Shown: one piece after another, positions 42,356 through 50,638 of the stretch | Layout: each line of letters begins with the position of its first letter | Numbering within the stretch: the first letter of the stretch is position 1 | DNA from: Sulfopaludibacter sp035606355 | Lineage (GTDB): Bacteria > Acidobacteriota > Terriglobia > Bryobacterales > Bryobacteraceae | Assembly (NCBI GenBank): GCA_035606355.1 | Contig: DATNFO010000045.1 | Coordinates: forward strand, 62,001 to 126,000 | DNA length: 64,000 bases | Direction: 5' to 3' | The notes under the pieces: generated by a model | The model's database searches: none | Told to the model about the DNA's origin: nothing | The model's input: the letters and a program-made list of their open reading frames with translations, nothing else | Translations under genes and position numbers: made by a program

Positions 42356-43650
42356 CAAAACTCGCGATCGCTTTCATCGCTGCCTCCGCGCTCGCAACCG
42401 CAGCCGATTTCCGCGTCTCCGATTTCGGCGCGAAGCCCGGCGATGCGGTGAACACGGCCGCGATTCAAAAGGCCATCGACGCTGCTGCCAAAGCGCACGG
42501 CACCGTCGTATTCGCGCCGGGCACATACATTATCGGCGCGCTGTTCCTCAAGACCGGAGTAAACTTCCGCGTCGATGAAGGCGTCGTGCTCCGCGGCGCG
42601 CAGGACATTGCCGCGTATCCGATGATGCCCACACGCGTCGCGGGAATCGAGATGACCTGGCCCGCCGCCCTGATCAATGTCTACGAACAGCAGGACGTCG
42701 CCATTTCGGGCAAGGGCGTGATCGACGGCGATGGCAAAGTGTTCTGGGACCTCTACTGGAAAATGCGCCGCGAAGAGTATGAGCCCAAGGGACTGCGCTG
42801 GGCCGTCGATTACGATTGCCGCCGCCCGCGCCTCATCCAGATTTTCAAATCGAGCGGTGTGAAACTCGAGGGCCTCACGCTCCAGCGCTCCGGGTTCTGG
42901 ACCGTCCACATCTGCTACTCGAATGCGGTCACCGTGGATGGCGCGACCATTCGCAATAACATCGGAGGACGCGGCCCCAGCACCGACGGCATCGATATCG
43001 ATTCGTCCAACGACGTCACCGTGCAGCACTGCGACATCGACTGCAATGACGACGCGATCCGTCTCAAGGCCGGCCGCGATGCCGACGGCCTGCGCGTGAA
43101 CAAGCCATCGACAAACGTGACGATTCGCGACAACACGGTGCGCGGAGGTGCTGCCGGAGTGACGTTTGGCAGCGAAACTTCCGGAGGCATTCGCGACATT
43201 CACGTGGATGGCCTGCACGTGCTGGCGGGAGTGCTCAACGGCATCCTCTTCAAAAGCGCAAGCACGCGCGGCGGAACCATCGAGAACATCGATATCCGCA
43301 ACGTGGACATGCAGGGAGTAGCCACCGCGATCGCCGTGAGCTTCAACTGGAATCCGAGTTACAGCTACGCGAAAATGCCGGAGGACGTCAAGAATCCGCC
43401 GTCCTATTGGAAGGTGCTCACCGAACCGGTCCCGCCGGAAAAAGGCCTGCCGCATCTGCGCAACGTAAAGATCTCGGATGTGAAGGCAACGGGAGTCCGG
43501 CAGGCGTTCAACGTAGTCTCCTACAAAGATTCACCGCTGCAAAACTTCACCTTCACCAACGTCGCCATCCAAGCGCAAGCCGGAGGGACCATCAAGAACA
43601 CCGAGAACTGGAACTTCGACGGACTGGTCCTGACCGCACCCGGCCACTAG
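42352..43650 (+). CDS. GH28 polygalacturonase-like enzyme
   Basis: Secreted right-handed beta-helix protein of 432 aa, predicted to cleave pectic galacturonan or rhamnogalacturonan. Signal peptide MTKLAIAFIAASALATA. It has the family N-domain (FRVSDFGAKPGDAVNTAAIQ), the catalytic block STDGIDIDSSNDV with one Asp, then DCNDDAIRLKAGRD with the Asp pair. GGAAGVTFGSETSGGIRDI follows where family members carry Gly-His-Gly: the conserved His is absent. GILFKSASTRGG replaces the usual RIK block. It overlaps the GH2 stop by 4 nt. Its stop shares CTAG with the convergent enolase-superfamily gene. Confidence 0.85.
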   Translation: MTKLAIAFIAASALATAADFRVSDFGAKPGDAVNTAAIQKAIDAAAKAHGTVVFAPGTYIIGALFLKTGVNFRVDEGVVLRGAQDIAAYPMMPTRVAGIEMTWPAALINVYEQQDVAISGKGVIDGDGKVFWDLYWKMRREEYEPKGLRWAVDYDCRRPRLIQIFKSSGVKLEGLTLQRSGFWTVHICYSNAVTVDGATIRNNIGGRGPSTDGIDIDSSNDVTVQHCDIDCNDDAIRLKAGRDADGLRVNKPSTNVTIRDNTVRGGAAGVTFGSETSGGIRDIHVDGLHVLAGVLNGILFKSASTRGGTIENIDIRNVDMQGVATAIAVSFNWNPSYSYAKMPEDVKNPPSYWKVLTEPVPPEKGLPHLRNVKISDVKATGVRQAFNVVSYKDSPLQNFTFTNVAIQAQAGGTIKNTENWNFDGLVLTAPGH

Positions 43651-45080
43651 CGACCGGCGTCCACTTCGGTTGCGGGCCGCCGATCCGTGCACAATCCGAC
43701 CCCGCCCAAACCCGCCGTCTTCAAATATCCATCCCGCACATCGAAAATGCCGGGGAACGCCTTCTCCCACCCGCGATTCGCCGACGGCACATACTCGCGA
43801 GCATTCGCCTCCAGCGCATTCACACCCGGAACATGACACGCGATACCCACGCTCTGCACCAGCGCCGCGCCCGGACAGGTCAGATCCTGCACGCAGCGGA
43901 ACATCTTGTACTTCTGCGCCGCCGCCGCAAGCAGCAGACTCTGCGATTGCCCCTTGCACGCCTTCAACGCCACGCCCGTGTACCCCATCTGCCGCGCCAG
44001 CAGGAGCGCGTCGAGCCCCGTCAGCGATTCGTCGATCACCACCGGCCGCAATTTCGCCGCTTCAAACATTGTGTTCTTCGGATTGGCTGCGAGATCGCGC
44101 TGCGTGGGCTGCTCGATGTACTGCACCAGCGGAAACGCCGCCGGAGCTTTTTCCTTCAACCGCCGCTCGAACGCGAGAAGGTATTCCACATTCGGGCACC
44201 GCTCGTTGAAATCCAGCGAGTAGATCCAGCCGCTGAAGCTCCGCTTTCGCTGCGCCGCCGTAGTTACCCGATCGATCTCCGCCACGCGATCCACATCCCA
44301 ACCCAGGTCGTTGCCGTTCAGCTTGATCTTGATCGCAGTGACGCCGCTGTACGGAATCCACTCTTCCAGCGTCTCCGGCAGCCCGTCATGAATCGGCTTG
44401 TTCACCTCCGCCGCCGTCAGCGGATCCGACGCGCCCACCGAGTGGTACATGCGGATGCGCGGCGCCGGCGCACGGAGAATGTACGGGTCCAGATACTCGC
44501 CGCGAAATTCGCCGTTCAAATAATGCGACAGGTCGAAGTGCACGAACTCCCTGCCGGCGGTCTCGAAACTGTTGCGGCCGTGCAGCCGCCCGTACGCATC
44601 GTGAATCGCCGCATCGAACGGACTCGCCGTCACCAGCGTGCACAGCTTCGGCACCGGACGCCGCAGCTTCATCTCGCGCGTGACCTCGTCCGCCGCTTTC
44701 AAGTATTCCGGCTCCAGCGCGCGATTCGCGTCCAGCGGATGCCCGTACTCGCGATACTCCTTCGTCAGCCGCGCAATCTTCGCCGCCAGCGACTTCATCG
44801 CCGCGAGCGTAGTCTCATAAGGAATCTCCGGCGCGGGGAACGCCCAGACGTTGCCCAGCGGCATCGCCGCGAACCCGTTCGCCGTGCCGCCGTTCTTCCC
44901 GGAGATGCGGCAGTGGACGTTCAGCATCGTGACGCGATCCACTTCCTTGCCGCCGAACTTGTACGGCGCGCGATACAGGTAGTCCGCGTACGAAAATTCC
45001 ACTTCTTCAATGCGCGCATCCGTGGCGCGCGGAGCTTGCAGGAAGAACGGCATCGCCAGAACGTCGCGCCGCCGCAGCAT
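43647..45080 (-). CDS. Enolase-superfamily enzyme (mandelate racemase / muconate lactonizing-like)
   Basis: Protein of 477 aa, longer than the usual 360-400. The barrel residues are in place: KIK pair at 251-253 (GVTAIKIKLN), metal ligands Asp290/Glu293 (SLDFNERCP), Glu323 (VQYIEQPTQRD), Asp350-Glu351 (VVIDESLTG), and a late Lys at 373 (GVALKACKG). These support an acid-sugar dehydratase or racemase. It begins MLRRRDVLAMPFFLQAP, resembling a short twin-arginine-like leader. The start ATG overlaps the stop of the upstream isomerase (TAATG). Upstream in-frame codons were rejected since they lie inside that gene. The substrate is unknown; a sugar acid is likely given its neighbours. Confidence 0.85.
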   Translation of the reverse strand: MLRRRDVLAMPFFLQAPRATDARIEEVEFSYADYLYRAPYKFGGKEVDRVTMLNVHCRISGKNGGTANGFAAMPLGNVWAFPAPEIPYETTLAAMKSLAAKIARLTKEYREYGHPLDANRALEPEYLKAADEVTREMKLRRPVPKLCTLVTASPFDAAIHDAYGRLHGRNSFETAGREFVHFDLSHYLNGEFRGEYLDPYILRAPAPRIRMYHSVGASDPLTAAEVNKPIHDGLPETLEEWIPYSGVTAIKIKLNGNDLGWDVDRVAEIDRVTTAAQRKRSFSGWIYSLDFNERCPNVEYLLAFERRLKEKAPAAFPLVQYIEQPTQRDLAANPKNTMFEAAKLRPVVIDESLTGLDALLLARQMGYTGVALKACKGQSQSLLLAAAAQKYKMFRCVQDLTCPGAALVQSVGIACHVPGVNALEANAREYVPSANRGWEKAFPGIFDVRDGYLKTAGLGGVGLCTDRRPATEVDAGR

Positions 45081-45997
45081 TACAGCTTCGCCTGCGCCAT
45101 CGCGGACCGCAGCACGCGTAAATCGTGCGTCATGGCGGCGTACGTCGCCTCCGGCGTCTTCAGCGGATATTCCAAATGCTGCTGCACCGGCCCATCGAAC
45201 CCGCCGGCCTTCACCATTTTCAAGAACTCCGCCAGATGCACCATGCCTTCGCCCAATGGACACCAAACACGATCCCACGTGCCCTTCGCGCCCTTGCCCC
45301 AGTAAAAGTCCTTCACAGCGATCCCCGCCACACGCGGCGCGGTCACGTGAAAGCTGTTGCCCCATCCGCCGATTCCGCCCTCAATCGTGGCGTGCCCGAT
45401 GTCAAAGTTGACCGCGATGTACCTGGGGTCGAAGTCGCGCATCAGAATGTGCAGGTCCCAAATCGGCTGCCCGACGTACTGCACGCCGGAATGCGTGTGC
45501 CACATGGCGCAGAGCTTGTGCTTCTCATTCAGCGCCGCCAGCTTCGCGATCCGCGGCTTCAACTCGGCAAGCTGCGCATCATACGGCCGCGCGGCATCGT
45601 ACTTCAGCGCGCCCGGCGGCATCCAGCGATAGCGTCGAATGCCCAGGTCAGCGATCGTCGCCAGAATGTCCGCTGCGTAGGGCGTATCGGCGTCGACGAT
45701 GTCCGTCGTCACCAGCGGCGCTTCCAGCCCGTGCTTGCGGATGGACGCCACCAGCGGCGGCAAATCCTGCTTCACGCGCTCCGGCTCCACGTGGCCTTTG
45801 GCGCGCACCGTGAGGTCCAGACCGTCGTAGCCCAACTCCGCGACCTTCGCCGTCAGTTCGTCCCCTTGCAGGAACGGCAGATGCTTCGAGAAGACCGCGA
45901 TCTTCAGCTTCGTCTTCGGTTCATCGGCGCGCAAATTCTGCGCCAGCAGTGCGCCGCCCGCGGCGAGCACCGCACGACGTGAAACTGTGTGTTCCAT
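45080..45997 (-). CDS. Sugar phosphate isomerase/epimerase-like protein with Tat-like leader
   Basis: TIM-barrel protein of 305 aa of the xylose-isomerase-like family. The leader SRRAVLAAGGALLAQNLRA has a double arginine and suggests Tat export. Body motifs: ELGYDGLDLTVRAKGHVEPERV, AMWHTHSGVQYVG, NFDIGHATIEGG, IAVKDFYWGKG and QQHLEYPL with the C-terminal Glu ligand. Coupled to the enolase-superfamily gene by a TAATG overlap. Only 28 nt separate it from the divergent aldolase gene, so promoters must overlap the coding ends. Reaction unknown. Confidence 0.8.
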   Translation of the reverse strand: MEHTVSRRAVLAAGGALLAQNLRADEPKTKLKIAVFSKHLPFLQGDELTAKVAELGYDGLDLTVRAKGHVEPERVKQDLPPLVASIRKHGLEAPLVTTDIVDADTPYAADILATIADLGIRRYRWMPPGALKYDAARPYDAQLAELKPRIAKLAALNEKHKLCAMWHTHSGVQYVGQPIWDLHILMRDFDPRYIAVNFDIGHATIEGGIGGWGNSFHVTAPRVAGIAVKDFYWGKGAKGTWDRVWCPLGEGMVHLAEFLKMVKAGGFDGPVQQHLEYPLKTPEATYAAMTHDLRVLRSAMAQAKL

Positions 45998-46025
45998 GAT
46001 GCAATACTTATTTTAAGCGCTGATT

Positions 46026-46916
46026 ATGAGTCTCAAACTGCAGGGCATCTTTCCCCCCATCACCACCCCGTTCGATCACGCGGGCAACATCTACGTCTCG
46101 AAGGTGGAGCACAACGTGGAAAAGTGGAACCGGACGTCGCTTTCCGGTTATGTCGTCATGGGGTCCACCGGCGAGAGCGTGATGCTCACCACGGACGAAA
46201 AAGTCACGATGTGGGAGCTTGTCGCCAGGTACGCCGCGCCTGAAAAACTGCTCATCGCCGGAACCGGCATGGAGAGCGTCCGCGAAACCGTGTGCCTCAC
46301 CAACCGCGCCGCCGAAATGGGTTACAAAGCGGCGATGGTGCGCACGCCGCACTATTACAAGAACCTGGTGAATCGCGCCGATGCGCAGATGCTCTATTAC
46401 CGCGCAGTCGCCGACCAGGCCAAAATTCCGCTGATCATTTACAACTGGCCGCAGGCCACCGGCGTCGATATACCCGTCGAGGCTGTAGTCGCCATCAGCG
46501 AACATCCGAACGTCATCGCGATCAAGGAAAGCTCCGGCAGCATGGAGAAAGTGATGCAGTTGATCCGCGACGTGCGGCCCGGCTTCCAGGTGCTGGTCGG
46601 CTCCGCGCCGACGCTGTGGCCATCGCTCCTGATGGGCGCCTGTGGAGCGATTCTCGCGTATGCAAATGCCGCGCCCTACTCCACCATCGCGATCTGGGAA
46701 GCGTATCGCCAGCGCGAAGATGCCGCCGGACTGGACTGGCAGAATCGCATCGGCCGCGCCTCCGCTCTGGTCACGACGAAGTACGGCGTCCCGGGGCTGA
46801 AATACGCCATGGACCTCAATGGCTACTACGGGGGCCCGCCGCGCCTGCCGCTCTCCGTGCCGACGGCGGCAGCCAGGCGCCAGATCGAAACCGCATTTGC
46901 GGAATTAAAAGGCTAA
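46026..46916 (+). CDS. Dihydrodipicolinate synthase/N-acetylneuraminate lyase family aldolase
   Basis: Cytoplasmic class-I aldolase of 296 aa. The Schiff-base Lys is Lys167 in VIAIKESSG, the catalytic Tyr is Tyr139 in LIIYNWPQ, and the substrate carboxylate loop is GSTGE (46-50). It is not obviously DapA: YNWPQATGVDIP and the sugar-enzyme context favour a 2-keto-3-deoxy sugar acid or 4-hydroxy-2-oxoglutarate type aldolase/dehydratase. Together with the divergent enolase-superfamily enzyme it could form a non-phosphorylated sugar-acid route. The exact substrate is unresolved. Confidence 0.8.
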   Translation: MSLKLQGIFPPITTPFDHAGNIYVSKVEHNVEKWNRTSLSGYVVMGSTGESVMLTTDEKVTMWELVARYAAPEKLLIAGTGMESVRETVCLTNRAAEMGYKAAMVRTPHYYKNLVNRADAQMLYYRAVADQAKIPLIIYNWPQATGVDIPVEAVVAISEHPNVIAIKESSGSMEKVMQLIRDVRPGFQVLVGSAPTLWPSLLMGACGAILAYANAAPYSTIAIWEAYRQREDAAGLDWQNRIGRASALVTTKYGVPGLKYAMDLNGYYGGPPRLPLSVPTAAARRQIETAFAELKG

Positions 46917-46958
46917 ACGCCAGGCGCAGTTCTGCGTCATCCCGGTTGGAGGCCTGAA

Positions 46959-47939
46959 ATGAAGCTCATCGTCCTCACTCTGGCTGTAAGCACGGCCGCA
47001 CTCGCACAGAATACGCAGCGGGTGTACACCTTCAGCAGCGTCAGTGCGCCGTCATCGTTCGCCGAAGTCGCCAATATCTTCCGCGTCGTTGCGGACACCA
47101 AAGACATCACGGTGAACGTACAAGCTAAAACGGTGACAGCGGGCGGCACGGCTTCGCAGATCGCCATTCTCGATTGGCTGGCGCCACGCCTGGACGCCAC
47201 GTCTGCGGCGCCCGGCATTTACCAGGTCCCCGGCACGGCGGACGACGTCGTGCAGATCGTCAACGCTTCCGCCGCGAAAACTCCCGCAGCTCTGCAGGAA
47301 CTGGTGAACATCGCACGAACGGCCGCCGACCTCAATCGCGTGTTCCCGTTCAACTCCGCGATGGCGATCGTCGTCCGCGGTCCCAGCGACCGCGCCAGGA
47401 TGACCGAATGGGCCGTTCAGCAACTGCTCTCACCACCCTCGGCATCCGTCGCCGAATACATGCTCGCCGAAGATCTCACGAGGCTACCCTCCAAGCGCGT
47501 CCACATCTACTTCCTGCGCAAGGCAACTGCGCCGATCCAGATTCAGGAGTTCGTCAACGTGGTGCGCACGGCCGCTGATATCAATCGCGTATTCCCGTTC
47601 CAGCAGTCGCCGTCTATCGTGGCGCGCGGCAACGACTCGCAGATGGAACTTGCGGACTGGCTCGTCCGCTCACTGGACATAGCGCCGCCCGGAACCGGGA
47701 TGGTCAGCCACCACGTGCAGATAGCGACGCCATATCCAGACGCGGCAACCGAGCAGCGCGTCTTCTATTTCCCCGCCGGGACGCCCTCGGCTGCGCTGCA
47801 GAAAGTAGTCAACCAGTTGCGCTCCGATACGGGAAGCCCGCGCGTTTTCCCATTCAGTGAAGCAGCAGCAGTCGTCTTTCGAGGCAACCCCACGCAAGCC
47901 GCCAAAGCCGAAGAAGTAGTCCGTGAGGCGCAGCCGTAA
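46959..47939 (+). CDS. Secreted protein with four secretin-N-like repeats
   Basis: Protein of 326 aa with a signal peptide (MKLIVLTLAVSTAALAQ). It contains four repeats of about 60-70 residues with the pattern 'helix, VVRTAADxNRVFPF, xxIVxRGxxxQ, xxADWLVRxLD'. Examples are VRTAADINRVFPFQQSPSIV and TAADLNRVFPFNSAMAIVVR. The alternation of a helix, a short strand pair and a second helix resembles the KH-like N1 modules of secretins, but no secretin pore domain follows. Function unknown. It lies 42 nt after the aldolase gene. Its TAA stop forms a GTAA head of a REP-like element. Confidence 0.7.
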   Translation: MKLIVLTLAVSTAALAQNTQRVYTFSSVSAPSSFAEVANIFRVVADTKDITVNVQAKTVTAGGTASQIAILDWLAPRLDATSAAPGIYQVPGTADDVVQIVNASAAKTPAALQELVNIARTAADLNRVFPFNSAMAIVVRGPSDRARMTEWAVQQLLSPPSASVAEYMLAEDLTRLPSKRVHIYFLRKATAPIQIQEFVNVVRTAADINRVFPFQQSPSIVARGNDSQMELADWLVRSLDIAPPGTGMVSHHVQIATPYPDAATEQRVFYFPAGTPSAALQKVVNQLRSDTGSPRVFPFSEAAAVVFRGNPTQAAKAEEVVREAQP

Positions 47940-47997
47940 CGACCGGTCTCCGACCGGTCGCAAAATCGAAAAGGCGCGCCAGCGCCGGACTCGCTAT
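47936..47997. repeat. Diverged REP/BIME-like element between convergent stops
   Basis: Left head GTAA followed by CGACCGG (47936 onward), in which TAA is the stop of the four-repeat protein. The stem GACCGGTC/GACCGGTC with a 3-nt loop is at 47941-47959. A shorter GGCGC/GCGCC stem lies near 47972-47985. At the right edge the minus strand reads TAGCGAGTCCGGCGC, and this TAG is the murJ stop (47994-47996). Heads are degenerate compared with the copies at 30.5 and 35.5 kb. Confidence 0.65.
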
Positions 47998-49574
47998 CGC
48001 CGCAATCTCGCCAACCGGCGAAAAGCCGTAGTAGTCTCCTCGACGCGAAGCACATAACACAGGGCGAAATACAAAATCCCGTAAGTCCCCAAAACCAGGA
48101 CGCCATCGATCACCGGCCGCGCCACGCCCACCATCATCTTCACCCCGAACCCCGCCGCCGCCGCGACCGCCGCCGCCGCCCAAAGCCGCGCCACAAACCT
48201 CGCCGCGAGCCCCGTCTCGCCGATCCGTCGATTCAAACTCCGCCGCAGCAGCGTGAACTCGACCCATCCCGCCACGCCCGCGCTCGCCGTCAATCCCGCG
48301 ACGCCCCATCGCGGGTCGATGCCGATCCATACCGGCAGCGGCTTTGCGCAAAACCATCCCAGCCCGACCGTCAGCACCACGCGGACGATCGCAAACCGCA
48401 GCGGAGTCCGCGTGTCCCGCAGCGCATAGTAGGTCGACGAATACAGCCGTCCGAGCGTCGATGCCAGCAGCCCCACACTCGACCCCGCCAGAATCGCCCA
48501 CAAATACTCGCTGTCGGCGTAAGTGAATTTGCCGTTCTGAAACAGCGTCGCGGCCACCATATCGCCGAGCGCCAGAAACGCCATCGCGGAAGGCACCACG
48601 AAAAACGCAATCTGGCGCAGCGCCGAATTGAGCCGCGCGCGCAGCATCGCCGCGACCTCCGACTCCGTCCCCAGCGCGCTCGACATCGCCGGCAACTCCG
48701 CCGCCGACACCGCCATACCGAACAAACTCACCGGCAAAGAATTGATGGTCTGCGCGTTAAAAAGCGCAATCACCGGACCCGTGCCCAGAAAGCTCGCGAG
48801 CAGCGAATCCACGTACGCGCTAATCTGCACGACGCCGCGGCTGACAAACACCGGAGCGAAATTACGAATCACCTCGCGTACGTGCGCGCCCGTGGTGTCC
48901 ATGCGCAGGCGCAACCGTTTCACCAGCCGCAGCACAAGCGGCACTTGCACCCCGAACTGCAGCGCGCTCCCCACCACCGAGCCCCACGCCAGCGTGATCG
49001 CCAGCGGGAACTGCGCCTCACGCCGGAACCCCAGCAGTGTCGCGATCATCGCCACGTTCCAAAGCACCGGCGCCGTATAGGACACCAGGAATCGCCTGTG
49101 GCTGTTCAGAATCGCCAGGCACCACGCGCTCAACACCAGCAGACCCACGCCAGGAAACAACACCCGCACCAGCGAGATCGTGAGATCCCGCTTTGCCCCG
49201 TGAAAGCCCGGCGCGATCGCGTCGATAAAGAGCGGCGTCGCGGTCACGCCGATCAGCACGGCGAGCGACACCACCATCGCCAGAATCGCCGCGACCGCGC
49301 CGGCCACTCGCCCCGCTTCTTCCTCGTCGCCCTCGGCGAGCAGCCGCGCGTATACGGGAATGAACGACGCCGAGAGCACGCCTTCGCCGAACAGGTTTTG
49401 CAGGAAATTCGGAATGCGGAACGCCGCGGCGAACGCGTCCGCCGCATCCCCCTGGCCGAAATACCGCGAGAAAATACGCTGCCTGACCAGCCCGAACACA
49501 CGGCTGATGAGAATCCCGGCCGCGACCAGAAGCGCGTGCTTTCCGGTGCGCTCCCGCTTAGCCGCCTCCGCCAC
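47994..49574 (-). CDS. murJ: Lipid II flippase MurJ
   Basis: Inner-membrane protein of 526 aa with about 14 membrane segments, moving lipid II across the membrane for peptidoglycan synthesis. Typical N-terminus: AGILISRVFGLVRQRIFSRYFG, then DAFAAAFRIPNFLQNLFGEGVLSASFIPVY (in parts: FRIPNFLQNLFGEGVLSASF). Further blocks include LAILNSHRRFLVSYTAPVLWN and YALRDTRTPLRFAIVRV. The start is the GTG at 49574, overlapping the TAG stop of the upstream dehydrogenase (TAGTG); the open frame beyond it is a shadow of that gene. Length is normal. Confidence 0.92.
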   Translation of the reverse strand: MAEAAKRERTGKHALLVAAGILISRVFGLVRQRIFSRYFGQGDAADAFAAAFRIPNFLQNLFGEGVLSASFIPVYARLLAEGDEEEAGRVAGAVAAILAMVVSLAVLIGVTATPLFIDAIAPGFHGAKRDLTISLVRVLFPGVGLLVLSAWCLAILNSHRRFLVSYTAPVLWNVAMIATLLGFRREAQFPLAITLAWGSVVGSALQFGVQVPLVLRLVKRLRLRMDTTGAHVREVIRNFAPVFVSRGVVQISAYVDSLLASFLGTGPVIALFNAQTINSLPVSLFGMAVSAAELPAMSSALGTESEVAAMLRARLNSALRQIAFFVVPSAMAFLALGDMVAATLFQNGKFTYADSEYLWAILAGSSVGLLASTLGRLYSSTYYALRDTRTPLRFAIVRVVLTVGLGWFCAKPLPVWIGIDPRWGVAGLTASAGVAGWVEFTLLRRSLNRRIGETGLAARFVARLWAAAAVAAAAGFGVKMMVGVARPVIDGVLVLGTYGILYFALCYVLRVEETTTAFRRLARLRR

Positions 49575-50638
49575 TAAGCGATTTTCCCCAGCACCGCGCT
49601 CGTGACTTCGTCCGTGCTGCTCTTGCCGCCCAGATCCGGAGTCCGCACGTTGCCGTCCGCCAGCACTGCCGCCACCGCTTGTTCCACCTCGCGCGCGGCA
49701 TCCGCCATCTGCAGATGGTCCAGCATCATGCCCGCGCTCAGAATCGTCGCCAGCGGATTGACGATTCCCTTGCCCGCGATATCCGGCGCCGACCCGTGCA
49801 CCGGTTCGAACATCGAGGGGTACCGCCGCAGCGGATCCAGGTTCGCGCTCGCCGCCAGCCCCATGCTGCCGATCAGAATCGCCGAAAGATCGCTCAGAAT
49901 ATCGGCGAACAGGTTGGACCCCACCACCACGTCGAAGCTCTCCGGCCGCCGCACGAAATTCATCGCCGCGGCATCCACCAGCAGGCTCTCCGTCGTCACC
50001 TCCGGAAAATCCGCCGATACCGCCTCGAACACGCGATCCCACAGCACCATGCTGAAGCCCTGCGCGTTGCTCTTGGTGACGCTCGTGACCCGTTTCTTCT
50101 TGCCGCGCTTCATCGCCAGTTCGAATGCGAAACGCACAATCCGCTCGATGCCGCGCCGCGTAAACACGCTCGTCTGAATCGCCACCTCATCGGGCTGATG
50201 CTGATACACGAAGCCGCCCACCTGCGCGTACTCGCCTTCGGTGTTTTCGCGGACCACGACGAAATCGATCTCGCCGCCCTTCGCCTTGGCAAGCGGCGAT
50301 TGCACACCCGGATAGAGGTAAGCCGGGCGCACGTTCGCGTATTGATCGAACGCGCGGCGGATGGGGAGCAGCAGTCCGTTCAACGTGGTGTGATCGGGAA
50401 TTTCAGGATGCCCCACGGCGCCAAGCAAAATGGCGTCGCACGGCTGCAGCAGGTCGATCGCCCCGGCCGGCATCATCCGGCCCCAGCGAAAGAAATGGTC
50501 CGCGCCCCAATCGAAATCCTGGAATGCGAACCTCACATCGTGTTTTTTGGCCACGCGGTCCAGAATGCGCTTGGCCTCGGGGATGACCTCGGCGCCCACA
50601 CCATCGCCCGCGATCACCGCAATCGTAAACGTCTTCAT
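49574..50638 (-). CDS. Tartrate dehydrogenase/decarboxylase or D-malate dehydrogenase (isocitrate dehydrogenase superfamily)
   Basis: NAD-dependent beta-decarboxylating dehydrogenase of 354 aa, cytoplasmic. ATG 50638 gives the family start MKTFTIAVIAGDGVGAEVIPEA. Family motifs: LLGAVGHPEIPDH, RPAYLYPGVQSPL, VVVRENTEGEYAQVGG (substrate-binding loop), TKSNAQGFSMVLWDRV with catalytic Lys, GSNLFADILSDLSAILIGSMG with metal-binding Asp residues, and EPVHGSAPDIAGKG (NAD loop). This set fits TtuC/DmlA-like enzymes better than LeuB or Icd. Its stop overlaps the murJ start. The 343-nt gap to the next gene at 50982 holds only a weak stem-loop; no convincing gene was seen there. Confidence 0.85.
   Translation of the reverse strand: MKTFTIAVIAGDGVGAEVIPEAKRILDRVAKKHDVRFAFQDFDWGADHFFRWGRMMPAGAIDLLQPCDAILLGAVGHPEIPDHTTLNGLLLPIRRAFDQYANVRPAYLYPGVQSPLAKAKGGEIDFVVVRENTEGEYAQVGGFVYQHQPDEVAIQTSVFTRRGIERIVRFAFELAMKRGKKKRVTSVTKSNAQGFSMVLWDRVFEAVSADFPEVTTESLLVDAAAMNFVRRPESFDVVVGSNLFADILSDLSAILIGSMGLAASANLDPLRRYPSMFEPVHGSAPDIAGKGIVNPLATILSAGMMLDHLQMADAAREVEQAVAAVLADGNVRTPDLGGKSSTDEVTSAVLGKIA

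Noticed and set aside
45081..45365. N-terminal extension of the enolase-superfamily gene
   Set aside because: It lies inside the isomerase gene in another frame; the ATG at 45080 overlaps the isomerase stop and gives a sensible start.
49575..50042. N-terminal extension of murJ by about 156 codons
   Set aside because: It overlaps the dehydrogenase gene and is Gly/Arg-rich shadow sequence; the GTG at 49574 gives normal MurJ length.
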